DNA of 5,317 nucleotides from Candidatus Poribacteria bacterium (GTDB lineage: Bacteria > Poribacteria > WGA-4E > WGA-3G), in the NCBI GenBank assembly GCA_009845505.1, contig VXZL01000405.1, positions 1-5,317 of the forward strand, given 5' to 3'. The notes below the pieces were generated by a model that was not told the DNA's origin, searched no databases, and saw nothing but the letters and a program-made list of their open reading frames with translations. The first letter of the stretch is position 1. Every line of letters begins with the position of its first letter. Of this stretch, positions 1-4,529 are shown one piece after another. Made by a program: the position numbers and the translations under genes.

Positions 1-179
1 ATTTATCAAAGTCATTTATCTTTTTTTATGTTTCAACTCCGCTCTTTTGGCGCAGCTTGCAAACCAAAACTTGCTATTAATAAAGTGAGGTTGTCGTTAC
101 TACAAATGAGTTCCAAAACAGTTGCATTTTTTTCATAAAATGCCCTATGGAAGATTAGGTGGTGGGAATATTAAAGAAT
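1..179. other. AT-rich non-coding stretch downstream of the DUF5916 gene
   Basis: No convincing gene is visible in either strand. On the minus strand an ATG at 13-15 could open the next gene to the left, but it has no clear ribosome binding site and only five codons are visible. A 19-codon frame at 136-77 has neither a ribosome binding site nor family resemblance. The only structure I can point to is an AT-rich hairpin at 124-143. Confidence 0.5.
124..143. repeat. AT-rich inverted repeat downstream of the DUF5916 gene
   Basis: GCATTTT (124-130) and AAAATGC (137-143) form a perfect 7-bp stem around a 6-base loop. It lies 37 bases past the stop codon of the minus-strand gene. No uninterrupted U-run follows on the minus strand, so it is a weak terminator candidate at best. 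It could also be a chance AT-rich palindrome. Confidence 0.3.
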
Positions 180-2150
180 CTAAAATGCGCGGATTACCTT
201 GGCAACGAAACGCTGTTTAAATTCCTGGGCGTTTGGGTCACCGAGGATGATGAAAAAGTCGGTGCCAGCATAACCCGAACGACGCAGTGCAAAGTAAATA
301 TTAACGCCCTCTGCCTGCCATATTAACCGGCTCCCAAGGCTAAGAGCCGGACTGAAGTCATAGGTGAGTGTTAAAATCTGTTGATAGCGTGTCTCGAAAT
401 GCCATTGGATTTGCGAGGACAACCCCACAGTGAAGTTATAGGCACGGAGATTCAGATTTCCGCTGATGCGCTGAATCGTTTCGCCTGCCTGTTCACCCCA
501 ATTGTAGGTAATACCGACATTATTGAATCTATCAGAAGCACGCGCACGTAATCCGATGCTGAAAACACTATCGCTGAATTCTTCAAATTGCCCACCCTTC
601 CAGCCAGCGGCGAGCGCGTAGTCACTATGTGTTAGGATCAGTGAAGATATGGACAGATCACGCCGAAAGACCTCGCCTTCGTAAGTATTAGAAATCTCGC
701 TTTGGATAGAAGCGAATACTCTACGGAAGAATCCTTCACGCCACTCGTTACGGAAATAACTCCCTAAACTTACACCGCGATAACCCGTAAATGGATGGTA
801 TCCGAGTCGATTGACGAAATCTGAATCCGCAAAAAATACGGATAAATATGGCTGAACGAGTTGCCCTTGGTGGATTACATTGGTGTACCCGTTCCTTCCG
901 GTCGATTCGTCTGCCCAGCTTTGGGCGAAGCCAGACCGTACTGAAAACTTGTCAAATCTTACATCGCCTGACAAGGAACCTACATTGTTCGCTGCGGTGT
1001 CACGGTGATGATTTGAAAGGAACGCTGCTCTGATATTGGATGTTGTTGTTAGCGATTGTGAAGCTTGCAGGATAACGTTTTGATTGTTTCGGTGATATGT
1101 GCCAAGGGTGCCAACCGAAGTTTTTTTGCCAATCTTTCCAAAGACTTTAAGCCCGCCATCCATATCCATTATTCGCCGCGAATGGAAAAAACTGCCGAGG
1201 CGATAGACATTGCCGCCTTCCGAAAAGAAAGGTCTCCGATCCGCAACGAAGCGTTCACCATAAGAAAAATCAATACCCTCCACGGCTTGTTCAATGTTGT
1301 CAAAATCAGGGTTTGCTGTGCCGATGAGTCGCAGTTGTGGCGTAACTTCATAGCGGAGGTCGGCTCCCACGCGGGCAGTATACGCGCGTTCATCGGTTTC
1401 CGTTTCACTAATACCCCCAATTAGATAGGGTAATAACTTAAGTTCACGTTTCCGAGGCGGCGGAAGTACGTCAATCCAGTGTCCATCGTTTTCCCTAAAC
1501 TCATTGACCCCCAAATTACACCACCATGAACGCTCCCCAGTGCGTTGTTGGAATCTATCGACATTGATACCCATCCGAACGGGTTGAGTTGTGTCTGGAT
1601 AATCAAGCATCTGCCACGGGATCTCCATCTCCATGATCCAGCCATCTTCTACAATCTGTGCAGCGGCTTTCCACAACCCGATCCATTCGCTTTTCTCCGC
1701 ACGTCCAGTGGCAAGATGGGCGTATTTTGTGCCGAGCGGATTTACAATAAAGAAATTTCTGTCGGAAAACTGATGTGTATGAAACGGGTCGAGACTGAAG
1801 GAGACCCAGTCTTCTCCACGGATGCGCGTCTGGTCCTTCGTCTGGCGCGCCACAATTTTAGCGGGCATATCATCGTAGAGATGAAGTCCGACATAGATGG
1901 CTGTGCCTGTATAAACGACCCGACCCACCGACTGGTTCTTTGCCGGTTTTTCGGTGCGTTCGTCGGTGAAACCGGTAGCTTGCGGTGCATCTTGCCAGCA
2001 AGTATCGTTGAGAACACCATCAAGGGTGGGTGGCTGCTCTGTTCTTAGGGCAGTGAGTTCTTTTTTTACCGTCATGTCGCTTAAGGCAATTCTTGGTTGA
2101 GAACCTATCGTGAATACCAAAACTGCAATCATTAACAAATTTATTTTCAT
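180..2150 (-). CDS. Secreted CBM9-like / DUF5916 protein, probable outer-membrane beta-barrel
   Basis: This 656-residue protein starts with a signal peptide: K2, a hydrophobic core at about residues 5-16, and a likely signal peptidase I site after A22-L-S24. Residues of about 35-230 look like the carbohydrate-binding family 9-type sandwich, with the usual opening PPTLDGVLNDTCW, the YVGLHLYDD strand and EMEIPW near 175-179. From about 235 the DUF5916 region follows, with its hallmark NPDFDNIEQ (280-288) and RRPFFSEG (305-312). The rest is rich in alternating aromatic and polar residues and ends in phenylalanine (VIRAF), which fits a membrane-embedded barrel recognised by the BAM machinery. Ligand and function are unknown; in this family the CBM9-like part does not prove sugar binding. 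The ATG at 2150 is supported by AGAGGAA at 2161-2155. The gene is separated from the upstream sigma-FtsZ gene by a likely terminator, so it is probably its own unit. Confidence 0.85.
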   Translation of the reverse strand: MKINLLMIAVLVFTIGSQPRIALSDMTVKKELTALRTEQPPTLDGVLNDTCWQDAPQATGFTDERTEKPAKNQSVGRVVYTGTAIYVGLHLYDDMPAKIVARQTKDQTRIRGEDWVSFSLDPFHTHQFSDRNFFIVNPLGTKYAHLATGRAEKSEWIGLWKAAAQIVEDGWIMEMEIPWQMLDYPDTTQPVRMGINVDRFQQRTGERSWWCNLGVNEFRENDGHWIDVLPPPRKRELKLLPYLIGGISETETDERAYTARVGADLRYEVTPQLRLIGTANPDFDNIEQAVEGIDFSYGERFVADRRPFFSEGGNVYRLGSFFHSRRIMDMDGGLKVFGKIGKKTSVGTLGTYHRNNQNVILQASQSLTTTSNIRAAFLSNHHRDTAANNVGSLSGDVRFDKFSVRSGFAQSWADESTGRNGYTNVIHQGQLVQPYLSVFFADSDFVNRLGYHPFTGYRGVSLGSYFRNEWREGFFRRVFASIQSEISNTYEGEVFRRDLSISSLILTHSDYALAAGWKGGQFEEFSDSVFSIGLRARASDRFNNVGITYNWGEQAGETIQRISGNLNLRAYNFTVGLSSQIQWHFETRYQQILTLTYDFSPALSLGSRLIWQAEGVNIYFALRRSGYAGTDFFIILGDPNAQEFKQRFVAKVIRAF

Positions 2151-2206
2151 GCGCTTCCTCTAAGGCTACTAATCTTTTTTCTCACGACTTACGCAATTCC
2201 GTGGTA

Positions 2207-2228
2207 GGTGCGGTTTCCCAACCGCACC
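2207..2228. repeat. REP-like hairpin, GGTGCGGTT / AACCGCACC
   Basis: The two 9-base arms (2207-2215 and 2220-2228) are perfect complements around a TCCC loop. The compact GC-rich stem sits 57 bases upstream of the DUF5916 start, in the leader of that gene if its promoter is further upstream. From memory, very similar hairpins recur in Poribacteria intergenic DNA, so I read it as a dispersed REP-type element; this cannot be proved from one copy. Confidence 0.6.
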
Positions 2229-2236
2229 GATCGCGT

Positions 2237-2263
2237 GATAAATAGCGGAATCTGCTATAAATC
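2237..2263. repeat. Imperfect inverted repeat in the hairpin cluster
   Basis: GATAAATAGC (2237-2246) and GCTATAAATC (2254-2263) are inverted copies with 8 of 10 positions pairing and a 7-base loop. The inner five pairs, ATAGC/GCTAT, are perfect. It is the middle member of three inverted repeats between 2207 and 2332. It may be part of the same mobile or REP-like unit, or chance. Confidence 0.35.
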
Positions 2264-2380
2264 GAATCGCATTTTATAAAAATTGATAGCGAAACCCAAC
2301 TTCCGATAATTTTTGGCGTGTTGGGTTTCGCTCCCTGTATCTGCACCGATGTCAGTGTTAATGCCGCGCCGTGCTGGCAT
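2255..2380 (-). other. Possible frameshifted continuation of the FtsZ domain
   Basis: In the frame one base off from the annotated gene, reading enters at 2380 and runs to a TAG at 2257-2255. Its first residues are MPARRGINTDIGAD, which resembles the FtsZ T7 loop region (usually R-P-G-x-x-N-x-D-F-A-D) and comes exactly where that loop should follow helix H7. One surplus base in the four-T run at 2384-2381 (minus strand) would explain the shift. The rest of the frame does not look like an FtsZ C-terminal domain and runs through the hairpin at 2288-2332. The match is short and one residue longer than the usual N-x-D-x-x-D spacing, so it may be coincidence. Confidence 0.35.
2288..2332 (-). terminator. 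Likely intrinsic terminator of the sigma-FtsZ gene, also REP-like
   Basis: AGCGAAACCCAAC (2288-2300) and GTTGGGTTTCGCT (2320-2332) make a perfect 13-bp stem with a 19-base loop. On the minus strand the stem starts 25 bases past the TAA of the sigma-FtsZ gene and is followed by ATCAATTTTTAT, a short U-run. That supports termination. The GTTGGGTTTCGCT arm also resembles a repeat I associate with Poribacteria and cyanobacteria, so it may be a dispersed element serving as a terminator. The long loop lowers confidence. Confidence 0.55.
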
Positions 2381-3569
2381 AAAATTCCGAGATGCTTTCA
2401 ACGCCGCGAAGAAGCGCTTCATCACTCAAGCGAAACGCCTCGCGTATTTTCAGTTTTTGCTTGTTTTCTATCGAATCAAGCAATCGTTGATTTAGTACGA
2501 CATGGACGGTGTCCGCATTTTCTCGAAATTCCTGCAGTCCCTGTTCTGCTTTTTCGGCGCGACGTTCACCTTCAAAATTGAAGGGACACGTCACAACGCC
2601 TACTGCTAAAGCCCCTTGGTTTCGAGCGAGCGAGGCAATCAGCGGCGCAGCCCCTGCACCCGTTCCCCCGCCCATACCTGCTATAATAAAAACGAGGTCG
2701 GCATCTGCAACGATGGAATGAAGTTTCTCGCGATCCTCCTCAGCAGCCTTTTTACCCATCTCTGGATCCGCTCCGCAATATCCTGGCGTTGTGTTAACAC
2801 CAATCCGCACAGGTGTTGCGTCATTGTGTTTGTCAAGTGCTTCCTTGACTACATCCACAGCGTAAAAGTCAACATCTGTCAAACCTGCTTCAATCATCCA
2901 TTTGACAGCGTTTCCGCCTGCACCGCCAACACCCACAACCTTGATTTTGTGTCGGAGACGCTTGGATTCTTCACGTCTATATGACATAGTTCTCCCTCTT
3001 TCAGATTCGACACCGAACTCCTTGCGCAGGAGTTCACGGGTCTGTCTTAATTTGGTCTTGATTGTCCCTATCGCCAATCCAAGTTCAGCGTGGATCTCTT
3101 TGATATTCCACGATTCCAGATAGTATAGCACAGCAACACTGCGTACTTTATCTGGTAGGTGATGCACGACTTCTCTAACATCTTCGAGAAGTTCTGTTTC
3201 TCGGAAACGTGCAACCGCATTCTGATCAATATAATTAGTTAAGTCAGGGTGCGGAATTTCACTTCTCGAATGATGCCCGGAAGTGTAGTATCTCTTACAA
3301 GCGTTGTAAGCGATACGCTGCAACCAGCCACCAAAACTTTCGGTGCGCCGCAGTCCGCCGATATTTTCCCAGACGGCTCTCCAGATGTCCATGAGGATTT
3401 CTTCAGCGTCCCGGCGTTGTCTCGAATTCGCGATAATAACTTTCTCTATGCGCGGACTATAACGCGACATCAGTTCTGTAAACGCCAACTCATCACCGGC
3501 TTGTGTAAGCCGAATGAGGTCTTCATCTGTCAGATTGATGTATGTTAATAGATCGTATCGCATAGGCAT
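2358..3569 (-). CDS. ECF-type sigma-70 factor fused to an FtsZ GTP-binding domain
   Basis: This is one continuous 403-residue frame. Residues of about 13-95 are sigma region 2: the helix DAEEILMDIWRAVW (54-67) and FGGWLQRIAYNACKRYY (79-95). Residues 128-185 are region 4, with LPDKVRSVAVLYYLESWNIKEI and IGTIKTKL of the -35-binding helix-turn-helix. From M195 the protein becomes FtsZ-like: VVGVGGAGGNAV (211-222), AAEEDREKL (275-283), the nucleotide-binding GMGGGTGAGAAP (298-309), GALAVGVVTCPFNFEG (319-334) and helix H7 with D383. The frame ends at H403, inside or just after H7, so the catalytic T7 loop and C-terminal domain are missing and normal GTP hydrolysis or polymerisation is unlikely. 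The usual N-T-D after the second strand is V-D-V here. GGGA at 3574-3571 is only one base from M1 but seven from M3, so the ATG at 3563 is the likelier start. I know of no described fusion of this type; the coupling of GTP binding to transcription is inference. Confidence 0.85.
   Translation of the reverse strand: MPMRYDLLTYINLTDEDLIRLTQAGDELAFTELMSRYSPRIEKVIIANSRQRRDAEEILMDIWRAVWENIGGLRRTESFGGWLQRIAYNACKRYYTSGHHSRSEIPHPDLTNYIDQNAVARFRETELLEDVREVVHHLPDKVRSVAVLYYLESWNIKEIHAELGLAIGTIKTKLRQTRELLRKEFGVESERGRTMSYRREESKRLRHKIKVVGVGGAGGNAVKWMIEAGLTDVDFYAVDVVKEALDKHNDATPVRIGVNTTPGYCGADPEMGKKAAEEDREKLHSIVADADLVFIIAGMGGGTGAGAAPLIASLARNQGALAVGVVTCPFNFEGERRAEKAEQGLQEFRENADTVHVVLNQRLLDSIENKQKLKIREAFRLSDEALLRGVESISEFYASTARH
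2985..3001 (-). promoter_or_regulatory. Internal Shine-Dalgarno and ATG at the sigma-FtsZ junction
   Basis: On the minus strand AAAGAGGGAGA (3001-2991) is followed by ACT and an in-frame ATG at 2987, which encodes M195. The purine-rich site has good spacing and lies exactly between the last sigma helix and the first FtsZ strand. It could allow a free 209-residue FtsZ-like protein to be made from the same message. It may equally be the fossil start of an ftsZ-like gene whose upstream sigma gene lost its stop codon. The site is read through as E-R-G-R in the fusion. Confidence 0.55.
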
Positions 3570-3590
3570 TTCCCAATTGGGTTTTGAATT

Positions 3591-3601
3591 AAAGAGGGAG
3601 A
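3591..3601 (-). promoter_or_regulatory. Leader element complementary to the internal Shine-Dalgarno
   Basis: The mRNA leader of the sigma-FtsZ gene contains TCTCCCTCTTT (minus strand, 3601-3591), 21 bases before M1. It is a perfect 11-base complement of the internal AAAGAGGGAGA at 3001-2991. Pairing would hide the ribosome binding site of the internal FtsZ start. The sequence is pyrimidine-rich and of low complexity, so chance is possible, and no RNA structure has been computed. Confidence 0.3.
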
Positions 3602-3653
3602 TTTTTCGGTAAGTGGTTTAAAAAAAGCAAGAAATTGCATTTTGAGGTAGAGC

Positions 3654-3670
3654 AGGTTTCTCAGAAACCT
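3654..3670. repeat. Short hairpin between toxin and sigma-FtsZ genes
   Basis: AGGTTTC (3654-3660) and GAAACCT (3664-3670) pair perfectly around TCA. The hairpin lies 39 bases past the toxin stop codon, in the 139-base spacer before the sigma gene. No U-run follows on the minus strand, so a factor-independent terminator is doubtful. It resembles the other short palindromic elements in this window. I found no confident promoter for the sigma gene in the rest of the spacer. Confidence 0.45.
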
Positions 3671-3708
3671 CTTGTGTAAGAAATGAGGGAACAAGCATCT
3701 GGGGAACG

Positions 3709-4035
3709 TTAACTGACTGTTACGTGAATGATGTTTCGGGGTTGGATTTTTCTGAACACTGCATTGACTTGCAACATAGCAGGTTGGATGTCTTGAAGCC
3801 GATTGCTTCTGGCGGAGATGAGAATGACACCGATCGCGTATTTGCGGAAGTTCTGCTGATGTTCGATACCTTTGTCCATTGTCACCAGTGCGTCAAATGC
3901 TGCTGCGGCTTGCTCAAGGAGTTCGCCATTTCGCATCCCTTTCCACCCTTGCCGAGAAACCGTCGTAACTTGAAAATCAGCATCAAAATATCGGACCAAT
4001 CGCCAGTCTAAGTTTTCATCAAGTAGAACGCGCAT
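3709..4035 (-). CDS. DUF5615 PIN-like toxin (putative ribonuclease)
   Basis: The 108-residue protein has the full set of DUF5615 features: N-terminal VLLDENLD with acidic residues D6 and E7, the WKGMRNGELLEQA segment (31-43), FDALVTMDKGIEHQQN (47-62) with D48 and D54, and the hydrophobic strand GVILISARSNRL. The acidic residues are placed like those of PIN-domain nucleases, so RNA cleavage is the expected toxic activity, though this family is less well tested than VapC. The length is normal for the family and there is no sign of truncation. The ATG at 4035 has only a weak AGAG-type site about 13 bases upstream, which fits low, coupled expression after the antitoxin gene. It is paired with the DUF433 gene upstream. 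The 105-base gap between the two is larger than the overlap or short spacing usual for this pair. Confidence 0.85.
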   Translation of the reverse strand: MRVLLDENLDWRLVRYFDADFQVTTVSRQGWKGMRNGELLEQAAAAFDALVTMDKGIEHQQNFRKYAIGVILISARSNRLQDIQPAMLQVNAVFRKIQPRNIIHVTVS

Positions 4036-4081
4036 GTTATTTTGAATCTCTGAATGTTGTTGGCTCGTTGCGATCCTTATA

Positions 4082-4102
4082 GCATTGTGGGCTCACAAAT
4101 GC
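4082..4102. repeat. Hairpin between antitoxin and toxin genes
   Basis: GCATTGTG (4082-4089) and CACAAATGC (4094-4102) form an 8-bp stem with a single bulged A and a GGCT loop. It lies inside the intergenic gap of the toxin-antitoxin operon. It might attenuate transcription, protect or process the message, or limit toxin translation. There is no U-run after it on the minus strand. Confidence 0.4.
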
Positions 4103-4140
4103 GTAAACCTTGGAACAACACAGCACAACGCGAATCGATC

Positions 4141-4359
4141 TTATTGTGGGTGTGATCCAATTGCTTGGGTCAGCGCGAGTTCTAAAAAAGCGATTGCTTG
4201 TTCCCGAGAGACAGAAGGGAATCCTTCAAGAAAATAGTCGAGACTCTCACCAGCTTTTAGGTGATCAATGAGTGTCTTTACGGGAACACGGGTGCCGGTA
4301 AACACGGGCGTCCCTCCATGAATCTCAGGATCCTGATTTATCACTTGCTCTGGTTTCAT
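4141..4359 (-). CDS. DUF433 antitoxin
   Basis: The 72-residue protein reads as a complete DUF433 domain: DPEIHGGTPVFTGTRVPVKTL (10-30), then GESLDYFLEGFPSVSREQAIAFLELA (37-62). This family has a small winged or helix-turn-helix-like fold and is usually encoded directly upstream of a DUF5615 toxin. It is expected to bind and neutralise that toxin and to repress the operon. The start is set by AAGGAGGA at 4375-4368, eight bases before the ATG at 4359. A longer in-frame start at 4458 would add 33 basic, non-conserved residues and has no such site. A promoter and dyad lie about 130 bases upstream. The gene's stop codon lies in a sequence that is imperfectly repeated in the gap before the toxin. 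Confidence 0.87.
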   Translation of the reverse strand: MKPEQVINQDPEIHGGTPVFTGTRVPVKTLIDHLKAGESLDYFLEGFPSVSREQAIAFLELALTQAIGSHPQ

Positions 4360-4487
4360 TTTTAGGGTCCTCCTTGTTATTTTTTGCAGATAAATCTTTG
4401 ATCTACCTGAGTTACTACCTTGTGGCGACCTATTAAGTTGTGCTTGCTTTAGTCTCAAGCGTCAGGGGCATCTTTATCCAAAAACTT

Positions 4488-4502
4488 TGGTAAATTATAC
4501 CA
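4488..4502. promoter_or_regulatory. Candidate operator dyad over the -10 of the toxin-antitoxin promoter
   Basis: TGGTA (4488-4492) and TACCA (4498-4502) form a symmetric 15-base site around AATTA, covering the -10 element. An antitoxin or toxin-antitoxin complex binding here would block the promoter, as in many such operons. On the minus strand the dyad is followed by AAGTTTTT, so it could instead act as a weak terminator for the DUF5694 gene. Confidence 0.35.
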
Positions 4503-4524
4503 TTTTCCGCAGCGAGGATGCCAA
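4494..4524 (-). promoter_or_regulatory. Extended -10 promoter for the DUF433-DUF5615 operon
   Basis: On the minus strand TGGTATAAT (4502-4494) is a perfect extended -10 (TGnTATAAT). TTGGCA at 4524-4519 matches five of six -35 positions, but the spacer is 19 bases, longer than ideal; an extended -10 tolerates a poor -35. It lies right after the stop codon of the DUF5694 gene and would give a leader of roughly 130 bases before the antitoxin ATG. Confidence 0.55.
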
Positions 4525-4529
4525 TCAAA

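Noticed and set aside
77..136. 19-codon minus-strand frame starting MKKMQLFW
   Set aside because: No ribosome binding site, and its start lies inside an AT-rich hairpin; too short to support.
1065..1424. 119-codon open frame on the plus strand
   Set aside because: It is antisense to the conserved DUF5916 core motifs and shows no family features.
1545..2048. 167-codon open frame on the plus strand
   Set aside because: It lies fully antisense to the DUF5916 gene, has no ribosome binding site or recognisable domain, and its composition is that of a mirrored reading frame.
2207..2332. CRISPR array
   Set aside because: The inverted repeats here differ from one another, are not direct repeats with spacers, and no cas genes are nearby.
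3572..3581. Perfect palindrome CCCAATTGGG in the sigma gene leader
   Set aside because: It overlaps the likely ribosome binding site, but a 10-base palindrome is expected several times by chance in a window this size.
4360..4458. 33-residue N-terminal extension of the antitoxin
   Set aside because: The DUF433 domain begins at the ATG at 4359, which has a strong AAGGAGGA site. The extension is basic, non-conserved and lies in the leader.
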